A stretch of 64,000 bases of DNA from JACKIC01 sp964543795. GTDB lineage: Bacteria > Planctomycetota > UBA1135 > UBA2386. The notes under the pieces are model-generated. The model saw only the letters and a list, made by a program, of their open reading frames with translations, made no database searches and was not told the DNA's origin. Every line of letters starts with the position of its first letter. Position 1 is the stretch's first letter. Of this stretch, positions 41,041 through 50,067 are shown one piece after another. A program made the position numbers and the translations under genes. Location: contig CAZIZN010000005.1 of assembly GCA_964543795.1 (NCBI GenBank), positions 124,001 through 188,000 of the forward strand. The letters are read 5' to 3'.

Positions 41041-43083
41041 CTAGTAGACCAGCAGGCTGGTCGGCTCGCTGACCATGATCAGGCCGGCGGACGGGTCGAC
41101 CACGATGAACGCGTGGTGCAGACCGAGTCCGGCGAGCGACGGGAAGTTCGGGAAGTTCAGCGATGCGGTCGCGCGGCCCTGCGGATCGAGGAAGCCGAAC
41201 GTGTTGGTGTAGAAGCCCGTGTTGGCCGCGGCGAGCGAGCCGTCGAACCACCAGTCGATGTTCAGCGGGATCGTCTGGCCGGCGAACGGGAAGCCCGGAC
41301 GCGTGCCGCTCGCCGTGCCGGCGACGAGGTAGATCCTGCCCGCGTTCGCGGCGCCGCCTTCGAGCTGGAAGGTCTGCGTGCCGCCCGTGGCCGGGATCGC
41401 GGTCGGCAGCGCCTGCATCGCGCCGAGGTGGCCCTTCAGGATGAAGCCGTCGTTGGCGCTGATCGTCGCGCCGGGCACCAGCGGGCGCAGCACGAAGTCG
41501 CCGTTGTTGGCGAAGCCCTGCACGCTGCTGTCGCCCGAGGGGAACTGCAGCGGCCCGCTGATCTGGATCACGCCCTGCAGGCTCGGCCGCGACGCGAACG
41601 TGTCGCCTTCGAGCAGCTGCAGTTCGAGGCCGCGCGCCGGGTCGTAGCTGTAGTAGGCGCGCACATCGGCCGCCGCGGTGACGACCGTGACCTGGAACAG
41701 GATCTGGCCGCGCTCGTTCATCACCGGCGTGCCGGTGCCGTTGACGATGCCCTGGCCACCTGCCGAGCCGATCGTGCCGCCGGGGATGCCCGGGGCCGCG
41801 TCGCCTTCGCGAGCGATCAGCTGCAGCGTGCCGGCGCGGCCGGCCCAGATGCCGGCGTCGTTCGCGGTCGTGACGTTCGGTCCGGTGAGGAAGCCGACGA
41901 ACGCGACGCCGCCGGCGTCGGTGTAGGAGCCGCTGCTGGCCAGCGAGGCGAAGGTCTCGCCGACCGCCGCACCCGGGGCCGCGTCGCCGCGCCGCACGAT
42001 CATCTGCAGGTTGCCGACACCGCCCTCGAACCAGGCGTGGTCGTTGACGCCGGCGACGGTGTCGCCGCCCGTGGTCGAGGCGTGGAACGCCGCGCGCGCC
42101 GAGGCCGTGAAGCCCTGGGCGATCGTCGGCGTGCCGAAGAGGGCGCCGGCCGTGCCGGGGGCCGGATCGCCTTCGCGCATCAGGATGTCGTGCACACCGG
42201 CGGTCGTCACCAGCAGGACCTTGTCGTCCGCCGTCGTCGCCGGCGTCGTGCCCAGCGTCGTCGACAGCGTCTCGTCGTGCAGGACCTGGCCCGCCTCGTT
42301 GATCGCGCAGTTGAAGCCGAGCGCGCCGATCGCGAGGTTGCCGTTCAGCAGCGTGTCGCCCTTGCGGATCAGGAACTGGAGGTTGCCCGGGGTGCCCATC
42401 AGCCAGGCTTCGTTGTTGACGCTGCCGTTGACGTCGCCGCCGAGCAGCGTGCTCTTGAAGATCGCGACGCCCAGGGCGTTCAGCGCCGAAGCCTGGCCGC
42501 TGACCGAGCTGAAGGAGGAGTTCAGCGTCGAGCCGCCGCTGGGTGCGGTCTGCCCGCGCTGGGCGAGGATCTGCAGCGCGCCGATCGGGCCCCAGTAGAT
42601 CGCCGAGTTGTTGAGCGTCGACCCGCTCTGGACGATGCCCGGGCCGTAGAGCGCCGCGCCGAACATGACGAGGCCGCCCATCGGGCTGATGCGGTAGCTG
42701 CCCGGAATGCCGGAACCGGTGGGCTGGCCGGTCGAACTGCTGGCGAGGTTGATCGTGACGCCGGGCAGGGTGCCCGACGGCTCGGGATCGCTGCCCTGCA
42801 GGAACATGCGCAGGTCGCCGCCGGAACGGCCGTAGAACAGGCCGCGCTCGTTGAGCACGGTGATGTTCGGGCCGGCGAGGCGGCCGCGGAACAGCACGTT
42901 GCCGTCGAGGTCCATGACGGCGGTGTCGATCGGGGCGCTGCCGCCGATCGAGACCCCGGGCTGGGTGGCGATGACGTCGCCGGGGGCGGCTACGACTTCA
43001 CCTCGGGTCGGGAGCAGGCTCTGCGCGACGGCGCTCGACGCGGCGAGCGCGAGCAGGATGGGGGTCAGGGATCGGGAGTGCAT
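41041..43083 (-). CDS. Secreted protein with tandem 'NxxGxxxF' repeats and shared C-terminal domain
   Basis: A 680-residue exported protein: signal peptide 'LTPILLALAASSAVAQ', then about seven repeats of 50-75 residues built on '(N)..G...F...L.G......N..(G/A)...G..G.L......GD.APG', as in planctomycete tandem-repeat surface proteins. The last about 110 residues form the beta-rich domain also found at the ends of the proteins at 2592 and 59625, with 'LAGLGLHHAFIVVDP' and a final 'SEPTSLLVY'. It has no enzyme motif; a structural or surface role is likely. The ATG before the signal peptide was chosen over an upstream, Arg-rich extension. Confidence 0.8.
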   Translation of the reverse strand: MHSRSLTPILLALAASSAVAQSLLPTRGEVVAAPGDVIATQPGVSIGGSAPIDTAVMDLDGNVLFRGRLAGPNITVLNERGLFYGRSGGDLRMFLQGSDPEPSGTLPGVTINLASSSTGQPTGSGIPGSYRISPMGGLVMFGAALYGPGIVQSGSTLNNSAIYWGPIGALQILAQRGQTAPSGGSTLNSSFSSVSGQASALNALGVAIFKSTLLGGDVNGSVNNEAWLMGTPGNLQFLIRKGDTLLNGNLAIGALGFNCAINEAGQVLHDETLSTTLGTTPATTADDKVLLVTTAGVHDILMREGDPAPGTAGALFGTPTIAQGFTASARAAFHASTTGGDTVAGVNDHAWFEGGVGNLQMIVRRGDAAPGAAVGETFASLASSGSYTDAGGVAFVGFLTGPNVTTANDAGIWAGRAGTLQLIAREGDAAPGIPGGTIGSAGGQGIVNGTGTPVMNERGQILFQVTVVTAAADVRAYYSYDPARGLELQLLEGDTFASRPSLQGVIQISGPLQFPSGDSSVQGFANNGDFVLRPLVPGATISANDGFILKGHLGAMQALPTAIPATGGTQTFQLEGGAANAGRIYLVAGTASGTRPGFPFAGQTIPLNIDWWFDGSLAAANTGFYTNTFGFLDPQGRATASLNFPNFPSLAGLGLHHAFIVVDPSAGLIMVSEPTSLLVY

Positions 43084-43123
43084 GCGGGCGGGGTTGGGCT
43101 GGGTGGGTGCGGAACGGCGAAAT

Positions 43124-43150
43124 GGCGCCACGGAGTATGGCGCCGTTTTT
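43124..43150 (+). terminator. Perfect inverted repeat with T-run upstream of the secreted protein gene
   Basis: GGCGCCA (43124-43130) and TGGCGCC (43138-43144) are separated by seven bases and followed on the plus strand by G and TTTTT. No plus-strand gene ends here. On the minus strand it lies 41 bases before ATG 43083 and includes CATACT, so it may instead be an operator over a promoter or the terminator of the 43331 gene. Confidence 0.4.
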
Positions 43151-43291
43151 GGCCGTCCGGCCGGCGTGGAATCCGAAGGGAGGCGCGGTGCCCCATCACG
43201 GAATCGCCGCGCGCGGTCGGCGCGCCGGTGCGAAGGGGGCCTGTTGGCGTCGTGGATCGCCGAACGCCTCGGGACAGGGACGAGATGCCTC

Positions 43292-43312
43292 ACACCGTGC
43301 GGTGCACCGTGT
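43292..43312 (-). terminator. Hairpin downstream of the dehydrogenase/HEAT/cytochrome gene
   Basis: ACAC-C-GTGC, a GGT loop, then GCAC-C-GTGT: two 4-bp stems with one C-C mismatch, 19 bases after the minus-strand stop at 43331. There is no U-run. Confidence 0.3.
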
Positions 43313-43330
43313 GTCGGGCCGCGCGGCGCG

Positions 43331-46300
43331 TCAGCGTTTCGACGCCAGGAACTCGACCAGGTCGCGCAGCTGGCGGCGGCTCAGCGAGCCACCCATCGCG
43401 GGCATGGCGCTCGTGCCGTTCGGCGTCCGCCGGGCGATGCGCGACCACGCGATCTCGTGGCTCTTGCCGCTCGAATCGACGAGCGTGAGCGTGCCGTCCT
43501 GGTCCTTGGTCACGAACCCGAGCAGCATCGAACCGTCGTGCAGGTCGACGGTCGTCGAGCCGAAGCCTGCGGCGATGCGGGCGCTCGGCGCCAGCAGGGA
43601 CTCGAGCAACTGGGTCCGGTCGCTGCGCGCGCCGATGCCGTCGAGCGCGGGGCCGGCGTTGCCGCCTTCGCCGGCCAGCGTGTGGCAGCGCGTGCAGCGC
43701 GTCGCCTCGTGTTCGAAGAACACCTTGCGACCGGCCTCGGCGTCGCCGCCTTCGAGGCATTCGCGGTGTTCCGCGACCGGATCGCCGCCGGGCGGATGGT
43801 TCGCGGCGTCCGCCGCGCGGCGTGCGGCGAGCCGGCGCTCGAGGCCGGGATCGCCGTGCTTGCCGGCGGCCTCGAGCAGCTCGAGTCGCAGCGCTGCGGG
43901 CACCTCGCCCCGGACGTCGCGGTCGAGCCAGTCGCCGAGCAGGGCGGCGGCGGCGGGATCCTGCAGCTCGCCGAGCGCCGTCAGCGCGGCCTGCCGTTCG
44001 GCCGTCGAGGCGTTCTCGAGCAGCGAGGCGAGCACCGGAACGGCCTTGCCGGGCGCCGATCGCGACAGCAGTTCGACGGCGCGCTTGCGCAGCGCGACCG
44101 GGGCATCGGCGTCGATGCGGAGGAGCGCGGCCTCGAGTTCGGGCGCGTCGAGCCGCGCCAGCGCGTCGAGGGCGGCGACGCGAGCGGCCTCCGTCATCTG
44201 GCTGCGGCCGACGACCTCGGCGAGGCGCCCCGCACACTGCTTCTGCGACAGGTCGGCGACGGCGCCGGCGACGCTCGCGGCGATGTCCGGATCGTCGAGC
44301 AGAGCGGGTGCCGCGGCGGCGAAGCTCGCGACGACGCGCTCCGACGACGGATGCTCGCACGGCCGCCAGTTGCCGAACACGCGGTCCTGGCCGTGGGGCC
44401 GCGGCCACTCGGCGAGGATCGCGATCGCCTCCTTGCGCATCGCCGCCGACTGCGCGCGGCTGCCGGCGAAGTGCACCAACGTCTCGCCGTTCTCGACGGC
44501 GCCGAGCATGCGGTTGGCGTTGATCGCGCGCCAGTCCACGGCGGGCACGTCGGCCTCGTCGTCGCCGGCGAGTGCTGCGAGGGCCGGCATCGCCGCGTCG
44601 ACCGGCCGCTCGTAGATCGCGCGCGCCGCGTCGCTGCGCAGCGACGGGTCGGGGTCGCGCAGACTCTCGGCGAGGCGCGGATCGCCGCGCCGCTCGAGTG
44701 CCAGCAGCACGCCGCGGCGCACGGCGGTGCTGGCGTCGTGCTGGTGTGCGTGCAGCGTCGCCGCATCGGCCGTCGCGGCTAGTGCCGCTGCCAACGCGTG
44801 CCGCAGCACGGCGTCGTGGTCGTCTTCGTGGCGCAGGGCGTCGAGCAGCGCCGGAGCCGCGTCCTTCGGCGCGGTCTCGCCGAGGCGCGTCAACGCCAGC
44901 GCCGCCTCGCGGCGCACCCGCGCGTTGCCGTCGCGCAGCCTGGCGACGAGCGCCTTGCCCGCGGCCCCTTCGCGCACGTCGCCGAGCACGCGCGCGGCCA
45001 TCGCCCGCACGTCGGCGTCGCCGTCGTCGAGCAGCGGCACGAGCGGTGCCACCGCGGCGATGTCCTTGCGGCCGAGCACGCCCAGGCCCCAGATCGCGTG
45101 CAGCCGCGCGAGCCGCGAATCGTCGGCCGCGGCCACGGCCTCGAGCACGTCGGTGGCACCCTGGTCGACGAGCGCGAACTGCGCCGCCTGGCGCACGCGC
45201 CGGTCCGCGTGCGCGAGCAGGCTGCGCAGTTGGCCCGCCGGGCGCTGCCGCAGGTCGCTGCCGAGCAGCGCCGCTCCGGCGCGCAGCGCCATGTCGTTCG
45301 CCATCTGCGGCGTGCGCACGCGGTAGAGCCGGCCCTTGCCGGTCTTGTTCCAGCCCGACACCCAGTCCGAGACCCAGAGCGAGCCGTCGGGTGCGAAGTC
45401 CACGTCGGTCGCGAGTACGCTCCAGATCGGCTGCTGCGTGCCCGCCATCTCGAAGCCGGCGCCGCGCCGCTCCAGTCGGAACGCGTGCACGCCGCTGTAA
45501 CTGCGCCCGCCGCGGAAGTCGCAGAGGAAGAAACAGTCGCGGTAGCGCTCGGGCAGGCCGACGCCGGGGTCGTAGGCGAGGCCCGAGGGGCCGTCGGCGA
45601 AGTTGGCGATGGGCGGCAGGATGCGCGCCGATTGACCCGGGTGGCGCGGCTGCCAGAGCCGTTCGCGGTTCCACGCGCCGCGGTCCGACAGCCACTGGTA
45701 ACCGATGCGCCAGCCGCTGTCGGCGCCGGGCACGATCTGGACGAGACGCGCGCGGTCGCCGCCGTCGCTGTTGTTGTCGCCCGTGAACAGGTCGCCCCAC
45801 TGGTCGAACGCGAGTTCCTGCGGATTGCGCAGACCGCGGTGCACGACCTCGAGACCGCTGCCGTCGAGTTCGCAGCGCAGCACCGCGCCTTCGTGCGGGT
45901 AGGCGTGCGTGCGGCCCTCGTGTTCGACGTGGAAGCCGCGGTCGCCGATCGAGAACCAGAGGCGGCGATCCGGGCCGACGACGAGGCCGTGCAGGTCGTG
46001 CCCGATCAGCGACGTGTGCACGCCGTAGCCGTCGTGCACGGCGTGGCGCTCGTCGGCCCTGCCGTCGCCGTTCGTGTCGCGCAGACGCCAGAGCTTGGGG
46101 ATGTTCGCGAGCCAGACGTCGTCGCCGACCGGCAGCACGCCCGAGGCGATGCCGTCGGCGAGGTCGGCGAAGCCGTCCGCGAACACCGTGGAGCGGTCGA
46201 GGGTGCCGTCGCGGTCGGTGTCGGCGAGCATGCGCACGCGCTCGGCGAAGGCCGCGTACTTCGGGATGTCCGCGGCGATGTGGGTCTCGTACTTGCGCAG

Positions 46301-46636
46301 GCGGTCGGCGACGGTCAGGCACGCGAGGTCGGCGTCCTTCCACTGCATGAAGTTGCGTGTGTCGAACACCCCGTCGTTGATGCGGAAGGTCTCGGCCACG
46401 TAGACGCGGCCCTTGCCGTCGATCGCGAAGGCGACGACGTTGCAGAGGTCGGGCTCGGCGGCGACGAGGTCGCAGACGAGGCCGCGATCGAGCCGGAAGC
46501 CGGCGATCTGTTGCTGCGCCTCAGCGCTGGCGGGCGCCACGAACGGCGTGCGCGTCTCGCCCGCTCCCCGTTCGTGCTGGGCGACCAGCGGTGCAGCGAC
46601 GGCGAACACGGCGGCGAGGCGGCGGGCGTGGTGCAT
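43331..46636 (-). CDS. PVC-type membrane-bound dehydrogenase/HEAT/cytochrome c protein
   Basis: An 1101-residue exported protein. A signal peptide is followed by a beta-propeller of the putative membrane-bound dehydrogenase type (residues about 30-420: 'AFAIDGKGRVYVAETFR', 'DTDRDGTLD', 'LHGLVVGPDRRLWFSIGDRG', 'GLRNPQELAFDQWGDLFTGDNNSDGGDRARL'). Residues about 430-950 are HEAT repeats, and the last about 130 carry a cytochrome c domain with haem motif C-T-R-C-H and a late Met in 'SAMPAMGG'. Such multidomain proteins are a planctomycete hallmark and probably pass electrons from sugar oxidation in the periplasm; the substrate is unknown. The ATG precedes the signal peptide. Confidence 0.85.
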   Translation of the reverse strand: MHHARRLAAVFAVAAPLVAQHERGAGETRTPFVAPASAEAQQQIAGFRLDRGLVCDLVAAEPDLCNVVAFAIDGKGRVYVAETFRINDGVFDTRNFMQWKDADLACLTVADRLRKYETHIAADIPKYAAFAERVRMLADTDRDGTLDRSTVFADGFADLADGIASGVLPVGDDVWLANIPKLWRLRDTNGDGRADERHAVHDGYGVHTSLIGHDLHGLVVGPDRRLWFSIGDRGFHVEHEGRTHAYPHEGAVLRCELDGSGLEVVHRGLRNPQELAFDQWGDLFTGDNNSDGGDRARLVQIVPGADSGWRIGYQWLSDRGAWNRERLWQPRHPGQSARILPPIANFADGPSGLAYDPGVGLPERYRDCFFLCDFRGGRSYSGVHAFRLERRGAGFEMAGTQQPIWSVLATDVDFAPDGSLWVSDWVSGWNKTGKGRLYRVRTPQMANDMALRAGAALLGSDLRQRPAGQLRSLLAHADRRVRQAAQFALVDQGATDVLEAVAAADDSRLARLHAIWGLGVLGRKDIAAVAPLVPLLDDGDADVRAMAARVLGDVREGAAGKALVARLRDGNARVRREAALALTRLGETAPKDAAPALLDALRHEDDHDAVLRHALAAALAATADAATLHAHQHDASTAVRRGVLLALERRGDPRLAESLRDPDPSLRSDAARAIYERPVDAAMPALAALAGDDEADVPAVDWRAINANRMLGAVENGETLVHFAGSRAQSAAMRKEAIAILAEWPRPHGQDRVFGNWRPCEHPSSERVVASFAAAAPALLDDPDIAASVAGAVADLSQKQCAGRLAEVVGRSQMTEAARVAALDALARLDAPELEAALLRIDADAPVALRKRAVELLSRSAPGKAVPVLASLLENASTAERQAALTALGELQDPAAAALLGDWLDRDVRGEVPAALRLELLEAAGKHGDPGLERRLAARRAADAANHPPGGDPVAEHRECLEGGDAEAGRKVFFEHEATRCTRCHTLAGEGGNAGPALDGIGARSDRTQLLESLLAPSARIAAGFGSTTVDLHDGSMLLGFVTKDQDGTLTLVDSSGKSHEIAWSRIARRTPNGTSAMPAMGGSLSRRQLRDLVEFLASKR

Positions 46637-46687
46637 GGCGGGCGGATGTTGGAGCAGGCCCCGGTGCGGCGCAACCGCCCGCGCGCC

Positions 46688-46693
46688 TATGCT
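46688..46693 (+). promoter_or_regulatory. TATGCT -10 box of a probable leaderless promoter
   Basis: TATGCT lies nine bases before ATG 46703, in the 66-bp gap between divergent genes. Confidence 0.5.
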
Positions 46694-46702
46694 CTGGCGA
46701 CG

Positions 46703-47806
46703 ATGGATCTCTCCCGCCGTTCGTTCCTGGCACTCGGCGCTGCGGCTGCAGCCGTCCGCGCGCTGCCGGCCGCCTCGCGCGCCGAGGTCGTGTTCACCGA
46801 CGTCGCCGACTGGCCGATCGAGGGCCGCGCCTTCGCCGACCGCAAGGCGCCCTACGACCGCCTGCCCGCGCGCGCCGAAGGCGTCGTGCGCAAGGAGGTC
46901 TGGGAGCTGTCGCGGCACAGTGCCGGCATGTTCGTCCGCTTCCGCACCGCGGGCGCCGAACTGCACGTGCGCTACCGGCTCGCGAATGCGCGCCTCGCCA
47001 TGCCGCACATGCCGGCGACCGGCGTCAGCGGCGTCGATCTCTACGGACACGACGGTGCCGGATGGCGCTGGATCGAGGTGTCGCGGCCGGCGGGCCAGGA
47101 CGTCGTGGCGAAGTTGTTCGCGGGTGCACCTGCCACCGGACCGCGCGCCTTCGGGCTCTACCTGCCGCTCTACAACGCCGTCGAGAAGCTCGAGATCGGC
47201 GTGCCCGCCGGCGTCGCGCTCGAGCCGCTGCCCGCGCGGCCGCCGGAGCAGCGGCCGATCGTCTGCTACGGCACCTCGATCCTGCACGGCGCCAGCGCGT
47301 CGCGGCCGGGCATGGCGTGGGGCGCGATCGTCGGCAGGCGCCTCGATCGCGAAGTGATCAACCTCGGTTTCTCCGGCAACGGTCGCATGGAGCCCGAGGT
47401 CGGCCGGTTCCTCGTCGAGCTCGACCCCGCGGTGTTCGTCGTCGACTGCCTGCCCAACATGACTCCGGCGATGGTCGCCGAACGCACGCAGCCGCTCGTG
47501 CGCCAGCTGCGTGAGCGGCGGCCGTCGACGCCGATCCTGCTCGTCGAGGACCGCACGTGGGCCAACGCGTGGTTCCACGGCAAGCGCCAGCAGGAGCACG
47601 AGGAGCGCCGCCGCGCGCTGCGCGACGCGGTCGCCGCCCTGCAGCGGGACGGCGTGCCGGGCCTGCACCTGCTCGCCGGCGAAGGGTTGCTCGGCGCCGA
47701 CGGCGACGGCACCACGGACGGATCCCACCCGAACGATCTCGGCATGCTGCGGCAGGCGGACCACGTGGTCGCCGCGCTGCGGCCGCTGCTGGAGGGCGCG
47801 CGGTGA
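46703..47806 (+). CDS. Tat-exported SGNH/GDSL-family hydrolase
   Basis: A 367-residue protein. 'LSRRSFLALGAAAAAV' is a twin-arginine signal. Residues about 35-170 form a beta-sandwich N-terminal domain as in SGNH esterases of this group, and the catalytic part starts near 185: 'IVCYGTSILHGASASRPG' (nucleophile Ser within G-T-S instead of G-D-S), 'INLGFSGNGRM' (oxyanion Gly/Asn), 'VDCLPNM' and 'DGSHPNDLG' (Asp-His). It probably deacylates glycans or esters outside the cytoplasmic membrane. The ATG follows a TATGCT box. Its stop overlaps the GTG of the DinB gene. Confidence 0.85.
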   Translation: MDLSRRSFLALGAAAAAVRALPAASRAEVVFTDVADWPIEGRAFADRKAPYDRLPARAEGVVRKEVWELSRHSAGMFVRFRTAGAELHVRYRLANARLAMPHMPATGVSGVDLYGHDGAGWRWIEVSRPAGQDVVAKLFAGAPATGPRAFGLYLPLYNAVEKLEIGVPAGVALEPLPARPPEQRPIVCYGTSILHGASASRPGMAWGAIVGRRLDREVINLGFSGNGRMEPEVGRFLVELDPAVFVVDCLPNMTPAMVAERTQPLVRQLRERRPSTPILLVEDRTWANAWFHGKRQQEHEERRRALRDAVAALQRDGVPGLHLLAGEGLLGADGDGTTDGSHPNDLGMLRQADHVVAALRPLLEGAR

Positions 47807-48324
47807 GCTGCGGGCGGCCGGCGGCCGACGAGTACGACGCGTGGTTCTCCGGCTACGTCGCGCGCGTGCCCGGCGACGATCCGCTGCTCGCGCTGCGTTC
47901 GGGCGGTGCGCGCACGGCGGCGTTGCTGGCCGGGATCGACGAAGCGCGCGGGGCCTCGCGCTACGCGCCCGGCAAGTGGTCGGTGAAGCAGGTGCTGCAG
48001 CACGTCGTCGACGGCGAACGTCTGTTCGCCTACCGGGCGCTCTGCATCGCGCGCGGCGATGCCCAGGACCTGCCGGGCTTCGACGAGAACGCCTACGCCG
48101 CGCAGGATGGCAGCGACGGGCGAACGGTCGCCTCGATCGCCGCCGAGTTCGCGGCGGTGCGGGCCGCGACGCTGCCGCTCTTCGAGAGCTTCGCCCCGTC
48201 GATCTGGGACCGCCGCGGACGCGCCAACGGCCGCAGCGTCACCGTGCGCGGCCTGGCCTGGATCGCCGCCGGCCACGAACTGCACCACCTCGAGGTGCTG
48301 CGCCAGCGCTACGGCGTCGGCTGA
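47803..48324 (+). CDS. DinB-family four-helix protein
   Basis: A 173-residue four-helix-bundle protein of the DinB/YfiT type. Metal-site residues are visible: His in 'LQHVVDGERLF' near residue 67 and the closing 'AGHELHHLEVLRQRY' with further His near 160-165. Members bind a divalent metal and include thiol-S-transferases and maleylpyruvate isomerases; this one is uncharacterised. The GTG start overlaps the stop of the SGNH hydrolase gene (GTGA), so they are co-transcribed. Its last 16 bases overlap the end of the convergent gene at 48309. Confidence 0.8.
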   Translation: MSCGRPAADEYDAWFSGYVARVPGDDPLLALRSGGARTAALLAGIDEARGASRYAPGKWSVKQVLQHVVDGERLFAYRALCIARGDAQDLPGFDENAYAAQDGSDGRTVASIAAEFAAVRAATLPLFESFAPSIWDRRGRANGRSVTVRGLAWIAAGHELHHLEVLRQRYGVG

Positions 48325-48803
48325 TCGCCGTCGGCGGGTGCGCGGCGCAGTTCGAACGAGCCGGTCGTCGCGGGCAGCCCGTAGGGCGCGGGGACCGTCC
48401 ACTGCCCGGTGATCGTGGCGCCGGCGGCGTCGAGTTCGCCTTCGTAGACGACGCGGTGGTCTTCGATCGCGATCGGCGGCAGGTCCGCGGCGGTCAATGC
48501 GCTGATCGTGTGGGTCCCCTGGTAGCGCTTCAGGAACCGCACGCGACGGCCCTCGACGACGCCTTCGATCACCGAGATCTCCGGCAGCGCGAACGCGACG
48601 TCGCATTCGCCGGTCGCGATCGGGGCGTCCTCGTCTTCGTCGATGTCGTAGGTCCGCGCGGTGCCCAGCGTCAACGTGTCCGAGTCGCGCATCCAGCCGA
48701 CGAAGATCCGGCCGCGCTGTTCGACCTGCATGGCGATCGCATGCCTGCCGTCCTGCTCGTAGTGGCCGCGCCATTCGCCCGTGAGATCGGCTGCGTTGGT
48801 CAT
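48309..48803 (-). CDS. Small beta-rich protein of unknown function
   Basis: A 164-residue soluble protein with no signal peptide. It begins 'LTGEWRGHYEQDGR' and continues in alternating beta strands ending 'GATITGQWTV...TGSFELRRA', a pattern seen in small lipocalin-like or avidin-like barrels. No binding residues can be named. It overlaps the end of the DinB gene on the other strand by 16 bases. It starts 7 bp after the RlmL-like gene's stop on the same strand, so the two are co-transcribed. Confidence 0.65.
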   Translation of the reverse strand: MTNAADLTGEWRGHYEQDGRHAIAMQVEQRGRIFVGWMRDSDTLTLGTARTYDIDEDEDAPIATGECDVAFALPEISVIEGVVEGRRVRFLKRYQGTHTISALTAADLPPIAIEDHRVVYEGELDAAGATITGQWTVPAPYGLPATTGSFELRRAPADGDQPTP

Positions 48804-48810
48804 GGCGATG

Positions 48811-50013
48811 TCATGGTGGCCCGGGCGAGTGGTTTCGTGCGGCGGGATCGGGCTCGGACTCGGACTCGGACTCGCCCGCGGAGACCAGCGCGGTCACACC
48901 CAGGCCGCCGTGCCGCGTCGTGAACACGGCGCGGAGCGGCCGGCCGGTGCGACGGCCCAGCCGCACGTCGTGCGTCAGCATCGCGAGCTGCCAGCCGGGG
49001 CCGAGCCGCGCCGCGCGCGCGCCGAGGGTCTGGTAGAGCGGCAAGAGGCTGCGCTGGGCGCCGATGCGGCGGCCGTACGGCGGGTTGGTCGCGAGCAAGC
49101 CAACCGCGGGTGCCGTGCCGTCGCCGCTGAGCCACGGCTGCGCGCTGATCGGCAGGCAGTCGAAGTCGATGGCCTCCGCCAGACCGGCGCGGCCGGCGTT
49201 GGCGCGCGCGGCCTCGATGGCCCCCGCGTCGCGGTCGCTGCCGCGGATCGGCGCGATCGTGTCCGCGGGCGTGCGGCGTTCGGCCGCGAGGCTGCGCCAG
49301 AGGGCCGCATCGAACGGGGCGAGGTGCACGAACGGCGGCGGCCGCAGGCGGCCCGGCGGCAGGCCGTAGGCGAGTCCGGCGGCTTCGATGGCGAGTGTTC
49401 CCGAGCCGCAGAACGGATCGAGCACGGCGCGGCCGTGCACGCCGCCGGCAGCCAGCAGCAGCGCATGCGCGAGATCCTCGCGCAGCGGCGCCTTGCCGCC
49501 GTCGAGGCGGTAGCCGCGCCGGTGCAGCGGCGTGCTCGTGGCGTCGATCGACACCGTGCACTCGTCGCCGAAGAGGCGCACGGCGACGCGCGCGGCGGGT
49601 GGTCCGGCGTCGTTCGCATCGCCCGCCGCCTGTGGCGGCGGCGCACCGAGGGCCTCGGCGATCGCGGCCTCGACGCGCTCGGTGATGGCGCCGGTGTGGA
49701 AGAGGCGCGACTTGCGGGCCGTGGCGCGCAGGTCGAGCGGCACGTCGGCGCGCAACCACTGCGCCCAAGGAATGCCGGCCGCCTTGCGCTGCAGTTCGCC
49801 GAGCGCGCGGCAATGGAAGCTGCCGAGTCGGATCAGGACGTGGCTGGCCGTGCCGAGCCAGAGGCACGCGCGCTGTGCCAGGGCGAGATCGGCGGCGAAC
49901 TCGACGCCGCCCGCGGCGGGGGCGGGAACCGTGCCCAGCGCCTGCAGCTCGCCGGCCAGCAGCGGCTCGAGCCCGGGCAGGCACGACGCGAACGCAGCCA
50001 GCGGCTTGTGCAT
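48811..50013 (-). CDS. RlmL-like RNA methyltransferase, second paralogue
   Basis: A 400-residue methyltransferase with a THUMP-like N-terminal region ('LPGLEPLLAGELQALG', residues 12-150) and a UPF0020-type catalytic domain: 'LDPFCGSGTLAIEAAGLA' near residue 195 and 'NPPYGRRIG' near 305. It is similar in layout to, but clearly diverged from, the protein at 11167-12303, so the two probably modify different rRNA or tRNA guanines. The ATG at 50013 was chosen over GTG 50022 because a TACGGT box overlaps the GTG and stands seven bases before the ATG. The C-terminus ends in a repetitive S-E-S-E-S-E tail. Confidence 0.75.
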   Translation of the reverse strand: MHKPLAAFASCLPGLEPLLAGELQALGTVPAPAAGGVEFAADLALAQRACLWLGTASHVLIRLGSFHCRALGELQRKAAGIPWAQWLRADVPLDLRATARKSRLFHTGAITERVEAAIAEALGAPPPQAAGDANDAGPPAARVAVRLFGDECTVSIDATSTPLHRRGYRLDGGKAPLREDLAHALLLAAGGVHGRAVLDPFCGSGTLAIEAAGLAYGLPPGRLRPPPFVHLAPFDAALWRSLAAERRTPADTIAPIRGSDRDAGAIEAARANAGRAGLAEAIDFDCLPISAQPWLSGDGTAPAVGLLATNPPYGRRIGAQRSLLPLYQTLGARAARLGPGWQLAMLTHDVRLGRRTGRPLRAVFTTRHGGLGVTALVSAGESESESEPDPAARNHSPGPP

Positions 50014-50020
50014 CGGGCGC

Positions 50021-50026
50021 ACCGTA
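50021..50026 (-). promoter_or_regulatory. TACGGT -10 box of a probable leaderless promoter
   Basis: TACGGT on the minus strand, seven bases before ATG 50013; it overlaps the alternative GTG start, which argues against that start. Confidence 0.5.
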
Positions 50027-50067
50027 GCGCCGCCGTCGAGAGGTTCCAGGTGCGGGCGCCGCAGCGG

